DNA of 32,172 nt from Aeromonas caviae (GCF_000819785.1 NZ_CDBK01000032.1:1-32172), one strand, 5' to 3'. Positions 16,102 through 24,360 are shown, counted from the first letter of the stretch. Notes: generated by a model not told the origin, from the letters alone. Numbers and translations are program-made.

Positions 16102-17205
16102 ATGGGTCGTTTTTTTGGGCTGCTGTGCGCCCTGCTGTTTCTCTCTGCCTGTTCATCCACACCCCAGACCAGCGGGAGTGGCGATGATGATCTGGTCAAC
16201 GGCAAGGACGTGCGCGGTTTTGAACACATGATCAGTGCGCTCTCCCATAACGTGAACGAGATATGGGGGCGCGAGGCGCTGTTCGCGGGCAAGTTTGACT
16301 ACGTCAAATACACGGATCAGTACAAGAGCCGCGCCCACATCGATTTCTCCAGCGGTCACATCATGGTGGAGACCGTCTCGGGTCTGGATCCCCGCGCCCA
16401 CCTGCGTCGCGCCATCATCGAAACCCTGCTGACCCCGGACGATCCGGCAGAGGTCGACCTCTATTCGGACCGTGAGATCATGCCAGGTGGCGAGCCCTTC
16501 CTCTATGGCCAGGTGCTGGACAACCAGGGACAAGCGATCCGCTCCAGTTGGCGTGCAGAGCGTTATGCCGACTATCTGATCGCCAACGCGATGAAGAAGC
16601 GCACCCTCGGGATCCGCAACATCTTCTTCATCGACATTCCCATGGTGGCCAACCACGAAGACAGGCGCGGCTACAAATACGCCAGCATCATCCGCGACGC
16701 CTCCCGCAAGTACGGGGTCGCCGAGAGTCTCATCTACGCGGTGATCAAGACCGAGAGCAGCTTCAACCCCTATGCGGTCAGCCACGCCAACGCCTATGGC
16801 CTGATGCAGGTGATCCCGGCTACCGCTGGGCGGGATGTCTATGTGAGGGTCAAGGGCAAGGATGGCCAGCCGACCAGGGAAGATCTGTTCAATCCGGCCT
16901 ACAACATCGATGTGGGGACCGCCTACCTGCACCTGCTGCAGACCGTCTATCTGGCGGATATCCAGGATCCCCAGTCCCGCCGCTATGCGGTGATCTCCGC
17001 CTACAACGGTGGTGCGGGAGGGGTGCTCAACACCTTCTCCAACGATCGCAAGGCGGCCCCCGGCATGATCAACCGCCTCTCCCCCGAGGCCGTCTATCAG
17101 GTACTGACCGAACAACATCCCAAGGCAGAGGCTCGCCGCTATCTCTACAAGGTCAATCAGGCCGAGAAGGGGTTCAAGCGAACCGTCGCAAGCCGGGCTG
17201 GCTGA
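16102..17205 (+). CDS. mltC: Membrane-bound lytic murein transglycosylase C
   Basis: 367 residues (E. coli 359). It is an outer-membrane lipoprotein that cleaves peptidoglycan to 1,6-anhydromuropeptides. The signal peptide ends in LSAC (lipidated Cys17). An N-terminal MltC-specific domain (DVRGFEHMISALSHNVNEIW, FDYVKYTDQYKSRAHIDF) precedes the SLT domain. The SLT domain has catalytic Glu218 in IKTESSFNPYA, then NAYGLMQVIPATAGRD and ISAYNGGAGGVL. The ATG at 16102 has GAGG six bases upstream and gives a proper lipoprotein signal; the frame is open upstream to 16027 but that adds no signal. It is the last gene of the mutY-yggX-mltC group. Confidence 0.94.
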   Translation: MGRFFGLLCALLFLSACSSTPQTSGSGDDDLVNGKDVRGFEHMISALSHNVNEIWGREALFAGKFDYVKYTDQYKSRAHIDFSSGHIMVETVSGLDPRAHLRRAIIETLLTPDDPAEVDLYSDREIMPGGEPFLYGQVLDNQGQAIRSSWRAERYADYLIANAMKKRTLGIRNIFFIDIPMVANHEDRRGYKYASIIRDASRKYGVAESLIYAVIKTESSFNPYAVSHANAYGLMQVIPATAGRDVYVRVKGKDGQPTREDLFNPAYNIDVGTAYLHLLQTVYLADIQDPQSRRYAVISAYNGGAGGVLNTFSNDRKAAPGMINRLSPEAVYQVLTEQHPKAEARRYLYKVNQAEKGFKRTVASRAG

Positions 17206-17214
17206 TGGCATGCA

Positions 17215-17247
17215 AGAAGGGCGCTCCTGGAGCGCCCTTCTCATTTA
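17215..17247. terminator. Terminator between mltC and the YgiW-family gene
   Basis: AGAAGGGCGCT pairs with AGCGCCCTTCT around CCTGG; the plus-strand tail is TCATTT. It lies between convergent stops and may act in both directions, though the T-runs are weak. Confidence 0.75.
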
Positions 17248-17262
17248 CTGTGGCCTGAAAGC

Positions 17263-17643
17263 TTACTTGGCGATAAAGCCGCCCTTGCTCAGGGGCGCTG
17301 CCCCCACCTTCTCCAGGTGTTCCACCTCGACTTCGGTCTTGTTCCAGCTGTGGTCCACCTCGCCGCGCACGCGGATCAGATCGTCAGGACCCACCTCGGT
17401 ACCGCGCCACACGTCACCGTCCACCTCCACTTCCACCTCGCCGCTGTCGTCACGGAACAGGTAGTTTTCGCCACCCAGGTGTTTGACCAGCTTGCCTTCC
17501 AGGGTCACCCACTGATCATCGGCCACGTCTTTCAACTGGGCGACCGATACCTTGTTCTGCTCCTTGGGGCCGGTGTAGGCCGCCATGGCGAAGGAAGAGA
17601 CGGACATCAGGGCCACCAGGGCGATTGCTTTTGCGTTGTTCAT
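17263..17643 (-). CDS. YgiW/YdeI-family (BOF) periplasmic stress protein
   Basis: 126 residues. A signal peptide of about 21 residues is cleaved after AMA (before AYTGP). The mature part is a single OB-fold of the bacterial BOF family: VSVAQLKDVADDQWVTLEGKLVKHLGGENYLFRDDSGEVEVEVDGDVWRG and the DDLIRVRGEVD motif are typical. Relatives in E. coli and Salmonella (YgiW/VisP, YdeI) help resist peroxide, metals or cationic peptides and are tied to two-component systems. The ATG at 17643 follows AGGAGC. It is divergent from gcat. The upstream region carries the TTCACG-N5-TTCACG repeat. Confidence 0.88.
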   Translation of the reverse strand: MNNAKAIALVALMSVSSFAMAAYTGPKEQNKVSVAQLKDVADDQWVTLEGKLVKHLGGENYLFRDDSGEVEVEVDGDVWRGTEVGPDDLIRVRGEVDHSWNKTEVEVEHLEKVGAAPLSKGGFIAK

Positions 17644-17689
17644 TTCATGCTCCTGTCTTTGCGGTATGAGGGCATCTTGCCCGGGGGCG

Positions 17690-17706
17690 CGTGAAACAAA
17701 CGTGAA
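17690..17706 (-). promoter_or_regulatory. TTCACG-N5-TTCACG direct repeat upstream of the YgiW-family gene
   Basis: On the minus strand TTCACG, TTTGT, TTCACG, ending about 46 bases before the start codon. It is the same half-site and spacing as at 8494-8510, consistent with a response-regulator site. Confidence 0.4.
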
Positions 17707-17877
17707 GCCTCCCCATTCAGGGAGGAGTGATGTGATCGCAAGCGATTAAATGGCCACGGCATGCTGCAAAAATGTATTCGAGTGGATACCTTTTCACCTG
17801 GCCATGCGGGTTCCCAGCCCGCCGCCATCGAGGAACAGCCCGCAGGCCCGCCCTGCCCCATCCATGAGAACAGCTAC

Positions 17878-18885
17878 ATGAACAAATGGCTTTTGTGTTT
17901 ATTGGGTCTCTTCGCCCTCACGGCCCATGCCGCCGAGACGCGTCCCCCCTTCTCCCGCATCGTGATGTTCGGCGACAGCCTCTCCGATACCGGCAAGATG
18001 TACGACAAGATGCGCGGTTACCTCCCCTCCAGCCCGCCTTACCATCAGGGCCGCTTCTCCAACGGCCCGGTCTGGCTGGAGCAGCTCACCCAGCACTTCC
18101 CGGGCCTCGCCATCGCCAACGAGGCGGAAGGGGGCGCCACTGCCGTGGCCTACAACAAGATCTCCTGGAACCCCAAGTATCAGGTCATCAACAACCTGGA
18201 CTACGAGGTGACCCAGTTCCTGCAAAAGGATGGCTTCAAGCCCGACGATCTGGTGATCCTCTGGGTCGGTGCCAACGACTACCTGGCCTATGGCTGGAAC
18301 ACCGAGCAGGATGCCAAGCGGGTGCGCGACGCCATCAGCGATGCGGCCAACCGCATGGTATTGAACGGTGCCAAGCAGATCTTGCTGTTCAACCTGCCGG
18401 ATCTGGGCCAGAACCCCTCGGCCCGCAGCCAGAAAGTGGTCGAGGCAGCCAGCCATGTCTCCGCCTACCACAACCAGCTGCTGCTGAATCTGGCACGCCA
18501 GTTGGCTCCCACCGGCATGGTGAAATTATTCGAGATCGACAAGCAGTTCGCCGAGATGCTGCGCGAGCCACAGAACTTCGGCCTGAGCGACACCGAACAC
18601 GCCTGCTATGGCGGCGGCTATGTGTGGAAGCCCTTTGCCTCCCGCAGCGCCGCCACCGACAGTCGACTGGCCCCCTTCAATCCCGAGGAGCGCCTTGCCA
18701 TCGCCGGCAACCCTCTGCTGGCTCAGGCCGTCGCAACGCCCATGGCGCGCCGCAGTGCGGGCGAGCTGAACTGTGAAGGCAAGATGTTCTGGGACCAGGT
18801 CCACCCCACCACAGTGGTACACGCCGCCCTGAGCGAGCGGGCTGCCGCCTTCATCGAACAGGAGTACGAATTCCGCCCTCGATAA
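17878..18885 (+). CDS. Glycerophospholipid:cholesterol acyltransferase (GCAT), secreted GDSL lipase
   Basis: 335 residues, the length of Aeromonas GCAT, and near-identical over long stretches to the remembered sequence. It is a secreted phospholipase A2/acyltransferase that moves the sn-2 acyl chain of phospholipids to cholesterol, and is exported by the Exe type II system. The signal peptide ends AHA (18 residues). The catalytic serine in FGDSLSDTG is Ser34 (Ser16 of the mature chain). GGATAVAYN and VGANDYLAYG supply the oxyanion residues, and WDQVHPTTVVHA holds the Asp/His pair of the triad. The ATG at 17878 follows a weak GAGAA; the in-frame extension to 17761 is not signal-like. It is divergent from the YgiW-family gene. 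Confidence 0.95.
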   Translation: MNKWLLCLLGLFALTAHAAETRPPFSRIVMFGDSLSDTGKMYDKMRGYLPSSPPYHQGRFSNGPVWLEQLTQHFPGLAIANEAEGGATAVAYNKISWNPKYQVINNLDYEVTQFLQKDGFKPDDLVILWVGANDYLAYGWNTEQDAKRVRDAISDAANRMVLNGAKQILLFNLPDLGQNPSARSQKVVEAASHVSAYHNQLLLNLARQLAPTGMVKLFEIDKQFAEMLREPQNFGLSDTEHACYGGGYVWKPFASRSAATDSRLAPFNPEERLAIAGNPLLAQAVATPMARRSAGELNCEGKMFWDQVHPTTVVHAALSERAAAFIEQEYEFRPR

Positions 18886-18901
18886 CGGAGGCCATCCTGC
18901 C

Positions 18902-18927
18902 AGGGCCGGCGCCTAGCCGGCCCTCTT
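18902..18927 (+). terminator. Probable terminator of gcat
   Basis: AGGGCCGGC pairs perfectly with GCCGGCCCT around GCCTA, 17 bases after the stop. The tail is only CTT, so termination may be incomplete. Confidence 0.6.
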
Positions 18928-19163
18928 GCCGACAAGGGTAAGCAATCCATATGACACCCATCACAGATTCGAGTCACGGTTCCCCGGCGGTCTTCTGTCT
19001 CCACTATGATGCAGATGGATATCACAATATGTTTTATATCAGTTGCTTGTAGATCGAGAAAAGCGAGCTACGTTTAAACGTGTTGTGGTCGAACACAGGC
19101 CCAACCCACGAGGCGAGGCGACATGAATTCGCGCTCCCCACACACAAGATTGCAGAGGCATCT
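18928..19163 (+). other. Intergenic leader of the ompA-type gene
   Basis: No gene seen. It contains an AT-rich TTTTATATC stretch (19032-19040) that may hold the -10 box, and a perfect 12-bp palindrome ACGTTTAAACGT (19070-19081) in what would be the 5' leader. No clear -35 box was found. Confidence 0.4.
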
Positions 19164-20195
19164 ATGAACAAAACACTGATTACCTTGCTGGTTTCAGGCT
19201 TGCTTGCGGCCAACGCCCAGGCAGCCGGACAAGACAACACCTGGTATGGCGGTGCCAAACTGGGTTGGTCCAACTTCTACGGTGTCGATGAAAGCAATTC
19301 CATCGCCATCACCGACAAAGACGACGATGAAGTCGGCGCCGGTGCCTTCGCCGGTTACCAGATCAACCAGAATCTGGGTGTCGAACTCGGTTATGACTAC
19401 CTTGGCAAGCTCAAGTACAGCGGCACCCGCAATGGCGCGGCCTTCAATGACTCCGTGCAAGCCCAGCTGGCCCAGCTCACGCTGAAACTGGGGTTCCCGG
19501 TTGCGGACAATCTGGACCTTTACGGCCGTGTCGGGGGCGGCTATGGCTGGACCGACAGCGATCAGCTCGAAAACGACAGCCGCTTCACCTTCGTCGGCGC
19601 GCTCGGTGCGGAGTATGCCCTGAGCCTGGATTGGGCAGCCCGCCTCGAATACCAGTACAGCACCCCATATGGCAGCCGTGACGATACCGGCCTGCGCATG
19701 GACAACGGCCTGCTCTCCCTGGCCGCCGTCTATCGCTTCGGTCAGGTTGCACCGGCTCTGCCGGTCGCAGCTCCCGCCCCCGCGCCCGAGCCCGTGATGG
19801 TCGACAAGCAGTTCACCCTGAGCTCGGACGTGCTGTTTGACTTCAACAAGGCCACCCTCAAGCCCCAGGCCGGGCAGGCCCTGGATACCCTCTACAGCCA
19901 GATTGAAGAGGCCAGGCCCAAAGACGGGTCGGCCACCGTCATCGGCTATACCGACCGCATCGGCTCCGAGGCCTACAACCAGAAGTTGTCCGAGCAGCGT
20001 GCCCGGACCGTGGCCGATTACCTGATTGGCAAGGGCCTGCCGGCCGGCAAGGTCAATGTGGAAGGGCGTGGCAAGCAGTCTCCCGTCACCGGCGACAGCT
20101 GCACCAGCAAATCCAAGCGCGAGCTGATCGTCTGCCTGGCCCCGGATCGCCGGGTAGAGGTCAAGGTACAGGGCGTCTCGGAAGTACAGCAATAA
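19164..20195 (+). CDS. ompA: OmpA-family outer-membrane porin
   Basis: 343 residues. A 20-residue signal peptide (ending AQA) is followed by an eight-stranded beta-barrel (about 21-195: NTWYGGAKLGWSNFY, AGYQINQNLGVELGYDYLG, LDLYGRVGGGYGW, AARLEYQYSTPYG). A proline/alanine hinge (VAAPAPAPEPV) leads to a C-terminal OmpA peptidoglycan-binding domain. In that domain Asp264 and Arg279 (GYTDRIGSEAYNQKLSEQRA) are the expected diaminopimelate-binding pair, and two cysteines (SCTSKSKRELIVC) match the E. coli disulfide. It anchors the outer membrane to the wall. The ATG at 19164 follows AGAGG. It is a single gene here, with its own terminator. Aeromonas species may carry further OmpA copies elsewhere. 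Confidence 0.92.
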   Translation: MNKTLITLLVSGLLAANAQAAGQDNTWYGGAKLGWSNFYGVDESNSIAITDKDDDEVGAGAFAGYQINQNLGVELGYDYLGKLKYSGTRNGAAFNDSVQAQLAQLTLKLGFPVADNLDLYGRVGGGYGWTDSDQLENDSRFTFVGALGAEYALSLDWAARLEYQYSTPYGSRDDTGLRMDNGLLSLAAVYRFGQVAPALPVAAPAPAPEPVMVDKQFTLSSDVLFDFNKATLKPQAGQALDTLYSQIEEARPKDGSATVIGYTDRIGSEAYNQKLSEQRARTVADYLIGKGLPAGKVNVEGRGKQSPVTGDSCTSKSKRELIVCLAPDRRVEVKVQGVSEVQQ

Positions 20196-20212
20196 CGACG
20201 ACCCCAAACAAA

Positions 20213-20242
20213 ACGGGAGGCCATGGCCTCCCGTCTTTTTTT
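20213..20242. terminator. Terminator between ompA and pqiC
   Basis: A 22-bp perfect palindrome (ACGGGAGGCC-AT-GGCCTCCCGT) followed by C-T7 on the plus strand. It ends ompA and may also serve the convergent pqi operon, although the minus-strand T-run is short. Confidence 0.9.
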
Positions 20243-20250
20243 ATGCTTCC

Positions 20251-20820
20251 TCAGATGCGCGTGCGCACATCCGCCGCAATCTGATCGAGCAACAGTTGCC
20301 AGCCCTGCCCCAGCTCGTTCACCAGGGCGCCATACCCATCGGCAGGCAGCACCCGCTCCTGCTGGAAGGGAACATCTCTCAACACGACCCCCTCCTCCGT
20401 CAGCAGGCGCCAGCGACCGCTAAGCAGGGCGCGGCCGTCGTGCCGCCCCTGGAAACGCTCGACCGAGATGCTCAGCACAGGCCCCTTGCGGGCCCCGTCC
20501 TGACGCACCACCCAGCCAGGCAGGCGGCTGGAGAGGCCATTGAGGGTCAATTGGTTCAACTGGGCATCGAGGGAACCTGCCCAGCGATGGTACTCGGCAA
20601 AGTGCAGCTCCTTGCCCTCCAGCTGATAGACCAGGCTCATCCGGTCAAGCTGACCGGACAGGGCGACGGGGCGCAGCACCAACTGGTGCTGCGGCTGCGC
20701 CGTGGTGACACTCGACGGCGCCGTGTCGGCATCCAGCGAATAGTAATGCAGCGTCGTCGGGGCACTGCCACATCCCGCCAGCAGGCCCAGCAAGGCCAGC
20801 GTCATCATCCGTTTTTTCAT
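20251..20820 (-). CDS. pqiC: PqiC, outer-membrane lipoprotein of the Pqi lipid-transport system
   Basis: 189 residues. The lipoprotein signal ends LAGC (Cys17). The mature part begins GSAPTTLHYYSLD, the hallmark of the ABC-transport auxiliary (YmbA/PqiC) family, with LVLRPVALSGQLDRMSLVYQ and WAGSLDAQLNQLT following. PqiC sits in the outer membrane and docks the periplasmic PqiB tunnel. Two adjacent ATGs exist (20823 and 20820); 20820 is preferred because GAGG is then six bases upstream. The start overlaps the pqiB stop (TGATG), so translation is coupled. It is the last gene of pqiABC. Confidence 0.9.
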   Translation of the reverse strand: MKKRMMTLALLGLLAGCGSAPTTLHYYSLDADTAPSSVTTAQPQHQLVLRPVALSGQLDRMSLVYQLEGKELHFAEYHRWAGSLDAQLNQLTLNGLSSRLPGWVVRQDGARKGPVLSISVERFQGRHDGRALLSGRWRLLTEEGVVLRDVPFQQERVLPADGYGALVNELGQGWQLLLDQIAADVRTRI

Positions 20821-22466
20821 CATTTTCCTCGCTTGGGCTCGGGATCCCGCGGACGAGCGCGGTCAAAGATCAGTGAACTCGGCTGCTCGTTCAGTGAATG
20901 GACCAGAGGTTGCAACTCGCTCATCAGCTGGTTGAAGGATTGCACCGACTGGCGCAGTTCCTGATTAGTCTGGGAACCGGCATCATAGGTCTGCAACGTC
21001 TCCTGCAACTGCTTGAGGCTCTGGTTGAGGGAGGCCGGCAACTGCTGGGTCGACTGCTGACCGGTAAACTGCTCCAGATTCGCACTCACGGCACTGACAT
21101 GCTTGAGCGTCTTGTCCAGCGTCATCAGGGTGCTGTTGACCTGAGTGAGGGTGGTGGCCATGTCCATGTCGACGAACTTGTCGAGGATGAGATTCACCTT
21201 GCGTTCGATCTGATCCAGCCCGGCCTGGGCGGTCGGGAAGACCTGATAGCCCGCCATCTTGAGCGGCTGATAGACAGGCGCATCCGGATAGAAGTTCAGA
21301 TCGATCACCTTGCCCCCCGTCAGCAGGCTGGCGGTCTTGAGGCTGGCCCTCAACCCTTCCTTGAACTGCTTGTTGAACAGGGCCCGCCACTGCTCCTTCT
21401 CCGCATTGGCATAACGGTGGGAGAGACGCTGCACCTCGATGCGAGCCAGCACCGGGATCTGCCGGCTCTTGAACAGCTGGACGCCCTTGTCGTCGATGAG
21501 ATAGGGAGCCGAGATGACGGTACCGACCCGGATGCCGCGATACTGTACCGCCGCGCCGGGATGCAGCCCGCCCACATCATTGTCGAACAGGAAGACATAG
21601 TCGATGAACTGATCCAGGCTACCGGCCAGCACGCTCTCCTCGTCCTTGAACAGCACGAACTCGTCGTTCTGTTTCACCGGTTCCCCCGGCAACCAGCCGG
21701 GAGGCAGCCCCATGGTGATGCCGCCGTTGATCAGGCTCTCCAGCGAGTCCATCTTCACCTTCATCCCCTCGCTGCTCATGGAGACCTCGAAGCCGGGCGT
21801 CAACCAGAACCGGGAGTTGCTGCTCACCAGGACGTCATAAGGCGCGTTGATGAAGAGCTGGTACTGCATCTCGCTCTTCTCGGGCAGGAACTTGGCCTCT
21901 TCGACCTGGCCGATGGTGAATCCCTGATAGCTGATGGGGGAACCCGCGCCCAGCGCGTTGGCATCCCGGCTGGACAGGGAGAGCCGCAATCCCCTGGCAT
22001 CCAGGGATGCCAGGGGCGGCCTGTCCAGCATGGCGTATTCGCTTCGCGCCCTGCCCTTCTTGCCGGGAGAAAGCTCGATATAGGCACCGGAGAGCAAGGT
22101 GCCAAGACCGGAAACGCCCTCACGCCCGACCCTGGGCTTGACCACCCAGAACTGGCTGTCTTTCTTGAGCATGCCGGCGGCGGCATTGGTCAGGCGAGCC
22201 TTGAGCACGGCATGGCTATAGTCCTCGCTGAGCTCCACCGTCTCGATACGGCCCACCTCCACTTCACGAGAACGGATCACCGTCTTGCCCGCCACTATGC
22301 CCTCGGCGGTCGCCACCGTCAGGGTGAAGCTCGGCCCTTGTGAATACCAGTGCTGGAACAGCATCCAGGCGCCGATGAAGAGCGCCAGCAAGGGCACCAT
22401 CCAGATAGCGGCAGCCGAACTCATGAAATCAGAGCCCGGTTTCCACCTTGTCTTACGCTCACTCAC
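20820..22466 (-). CDS. pqiB: PqiB, MCE-domain periplasmic tunnel protein
   Basis: 548 residues (E. coli 546). An N-terminal membrane anchor (about 16-38, AAAIWMVPLLALFIGAWML) is followed by three MCE domains: about 45-135 (GPSFTLTVATAEGIVAGKT), about 160-245 and about 285-395. A long helical C-terminus (about 430-525, rich in Gln, Leu and Ser) forms the needle seen in PqiB structures. It moves lipids between the inner and outer membranes and is linked to paraquat and envelope stress. The start is GTG at 22466, overlapping the pqiA stop by eight bases. The gene lies in the middle of pqiABC. Confidence 0.94.
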   Translation of the reverse strand: MSERKTRWKPGSDFMSSAAAIWMVPLLALFIGAWMLFQHWYSQGPSFTLTVATAEGIVAGKTVIRSREVEVGRIETVELSEDYSHAVLKARLTNAAAGMLKKDSQFWVVKPRVGREGVSGLGTLLSGAYIELSPGKKGRARSEYAMLDRPPLASLDARGLRLSLSSRDANALGAGSPISYQGFTIGQVEEAKFLPEKSEMQYQLFINAPYDVLVSSNSRFWLTPGFEVSMSSEGMKVKMDSLESLINGGITMGLPPGWLPGEPVKQNDEFVLFKDEESVLAGSLDQFIDYVFLFDNDVGGLHPGAAVQYRGIRVGTVISAPYLIDDKGVQLFKSRQIPVLARIEVQRLSHRYANAEKEQWRALFNKQFKEGLRASLKTASLLTGGKVIDLNFYPDAPVYQPLKMAGYQVFPTAQAGLDQIERKVNLILDKFVDMDMATTLTQVNSTLMTLDKTLKHVSAVSANLEQFTGQQSTQQLPASLNQSLKQLQETLQTYDAGSQTNQELRQSVQSFNQLMSELQPLVHSLNEQPSSLIFDRARPRDPEPKRGK

Positions 22467-23730
22467 GTTCGCGTTCTCCTTGTTGTAAATCCCAGATCAG
22501 GCGGGAATCGAAACTCATGGCAGCCACCATGGTGACCAGTACGACCCCGGCAAAGGCGACGGCCGCAGGGCCAGGGTAGATGGTCATCAGATTGTCGAGC
22601 CGGATGAGACCGGCCAGGATGGCCACCACGAAGACGTCGATCATCGACCAGCGCCCCACAAATTCGGTCATGCGATAGAGTTTGAGCTTGCCGAGGGGAG
22701 ATGCCCCCTGGCCGCGCTGCACCACGTAGCAGAGCCACAGCAGCGCCAGGATCTTCACCAGCGGCACCACCACGCTCGCGAAGAAGATGACGGCGGCAAT
22801 GGGGTAGGAGCCCATGGCCCACAGCAGCACCACCCCGCCCATGATGGTCGAGGGGCTGTCATCCCCCAAGAACACGGTGTCCATGATGGGATAAAGGTTG
22901 GCTGGGACATAGAGGATCACCGAGGTGATCAGCAGGGCCCAGGTGCGGTTAAGACCACCCGGCTTGCGGCTGTGCAGGTGATCCCCGCAGCGAACGCAAC
23001 TATGGGCATCCTGCTCGTTCAGGGCGCCGCAGATGTGACAGCCCACCAGACCGCACGACAGGGCGCTCTCCTCGGGATCCAGCTCCCTCGCCGCCGTCGG
23101 ACCGAACAGCCGCTGCCACAGCCACATCCGATCCAGGGAGGAGATCATCTTGATGAGCAGCAGGGTGTAGCCAACAAAGGCCCAGAACGACAGCCCCATC
23201 TTGATGTCGGCCATCCCCATCAGCTTGACCAGAGAGATGAGCACGCCGATGAGGAAGACGTCCACCATCAGCCAGGGCTTGATCCGGCACAGCAGGCGGC
23301 CAAGGGAGCGCAGGGCCTTGCTGTGCAGATCCTTGTCCAGGCGCCACAGCACCAGCATGATGGAGCCGATATAGACCAGCGGCAACCCGATCAGGGTAAT
23401 GCTCAGCACGGCCCCGAGGAACAGGTAGCCTTGATCCACCAGGGTGGTGATGCACTGCAGGAAGGTCATCTCCTGCCCCACCCCCTTGGCCGAGAACGAC
23501 ATGAAGGTAAAGGCGTTGGAGAGCACGAACATGATGATGGCCGCAAAGCCATAGGCGATGGGCCTGCGCTCCTGCTCCGGCAGATGACGAGTCAGGGTAT
23601 GCCCGCAGCGCGGACAACTGCTCGTCTCCCCCACGGCCAGCTCGGTGGCCGGCACCAGCAGGTCACACTCTTCGCAGGCGGTCGCGTCATGGGTATAGGT
23701 GGGTGGATGTTGGTGTGAAACCGGATGCAA
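22459..23730 (-). CDS. pqiA: PqiA, inner-membrane protein of the Pqi system
   Basis: 423 residues. Two homologous halves each have a CxxC...CxxC zinc-ribbon-like motif followed by four membrane segments: CEECDLL...CPRCGHTL near the start and CHICGAL...CVRCGDHL around the middle. Conserved STIMGGVVLLWAMGSYPIAAVIF and VEFVGRWSMIDVFV-like TEFVGRWSMIDVFVVAILAGLIR match E. coli PqiA. It pairs with PqiB in lipid transport. No ATG exists before the first zinc motif in this frame. TTG at 23730 gives MHPVSHQHPPTYTHD and is the best choice; another TTG at 23775 is possible. The operon order pqiA-pqiB-pqiC is standard, all overlapping. Confidence 0.9.
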   Translation of the reverse strand: MHPVSHQHPPTYTHDATACEECDLLVPATELAVGETSSCPRCGHTLTRHLPEQERRPIAYGFAAIIMFVLSNAFTFMSFSAKGVGQEMTFLQCITTLVDQGYLFLGAVLSITLIGLPLVYIGSIMLVLWRLDKDLHSKALRSLGRLLCRIKPWLMVDVFLIGVLISLVKLMGMADIKMGLSFWAFVGYTLLLIKMISSLDRMWLWQRLFGPTAARELDPEESALSCGLVGCHICGALNEQDAHSCVRCGDHLHSRKPGGLNRTWALLITSVILYVPANLYPIMDTVFLGDDSPSTIMGGVVLLWAMGSYPIAAVIFFASVVVPLVKILALLWLCYVVQRGQGASPLGKLKLYRMTEFVGRWSMIDVFVVAILAGLIRLDNLMTIYPGPAAVAFAGVVLVTMVAAMSFDSRLIWDLQQGERERE

Positions 23731-23843
23731 GATAAGACCCCAGCATGAGGCCCGCCACGGGGCCAGAGCCGCCAATTATTGCAGCAGCGGCCCCTGCCGA
23801 CCAGCCCTGTCGTTGTCCATCCTGCCCGGGTGTGAGAATGACT

Positions 23844-23872
23844 TTGACAAGGCAGTGCCCATTTAGCACAAT
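23844..23872 (+). promoter_or_regulatory. Strong sigma-70 promoter of the Hfq-like gene
   Basis: A consensus TTGACA (23844-23849) and CACAAT (23867-23872) with 17-base spacing, 35 bases before the start codon. Confidence 0.75.
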
Positions 23873-23906
23873 CAAACGCCACTTTTTTTCCGCGGGACAA
23901 TAATTT

Positions 23907-24266
23907 ATGACAACTGAATCCCCAAGCTACTCCACTATCGAGCAGGCCTTCTCCCTCGGGAACGGGCAAGATTCTGCCCTCAACTGGTTGCGCAAAAACC
24001 GTAGCCAGGTCGCCATCTTCCTGGTGAGCGGCATCAAGCTGGAGGGGACCATCAGCGGTTTTGACCAGTACAGCGTGCTGTTGACCGATGCCCATGGCAA
24101 TCAGCAACTGGTCTACAAGGCCAAGATTTCCACCATTGCCATGCACTCCGGCCGTCCTGCCGTCAGCATCCAGCGGGCCCGCAAGCCACGGGTTTCCATG
24201 GCGCCGCGCCCCCATGGCGCCCCCAGCCGTTATGACGACAACCAGGGTGGCGGCAGCGAGCAGTAA
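23907..24266 (+). CDS. Divergent Hfq-family (Sm-like) RNA-binding protein
   Basis: 119 residues. The Sm core at residues 20-78 aligns with Hfq: GQDSALNWLRKNRSQVAIFLVSGIKLEGTISGFDQY (Sm1) and QLVYKAKISTI (Sm2). Retained features are Gln21/Asp22 (Hfq Q8/D9), rim residues Arg29, Lys30 and Arg32, and the GIKLxG and FDQ motifs. Differences from canonical Hfq are a 19-residue N-terminal extension, Phe38 for the distal-face Tyr25, a two-residue insertion before Sm2, and YKA-K in place of YKHA, so the proximal-pore His57 becomes Ala72. The basic, proline- and arginine-rich tail (RARKPRVSMAPRPHG) is disordered. It probably forms a ring that binds RNA with altered specificity. It is monocistronic, not next to miaA or hflX. 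The ribosome site is weak. Confidence 0.82.
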   Translation: MTTESPSYSTIEQAFSLGNGQDSALNWLRKNRSQVAIFLVSGIKLEGTISGFDQYSVLLTDAHGNQQLVYKAKISTIAMHSGRPAVSIQRARKPRVSMAPRPHGAPSRYDDNQGGGSEQ

Positions 24267-24320
24267 ATCTCGCCCCCGCCCATCCTGACGGTGTCGCTGC
24301 GTCAGCCAGTGACATCTGCT

Positions 24321-24360
24321 CCCCACTCTCATGTTTCGCCTGTCCCGTATGAGAGTGGGG
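24321..24360 (+). terminator. 12-bp-stem hairpin downstream of the Hfq-like gene
   Basis: CCCCACTCTCAT pairs perfectly with ATGAGAGTGGGG around a 16-base loop, 54 bases after the stop and before the convergent HAD gene. The tail CTTCTCTC is only partly T-rich. It is probably a 3'-end structure. Confidence 0.55.

Noticed and set aside
17731..17746. CRP site between the YgiW-family gene and gcat
   Set aside because: TGTGATCGCAAGCGAT has one perfect half but almost no match in the other; it is better described as the small inverted repeat ATCGC-AA-GCGAT.
20898..22343. 481-codon plus-strand frame opposite pqiB
   Set aside because: Shadow of the pqiB coding sequence; low-complexity Leu/His/Gln-rich and no recognisable domain.
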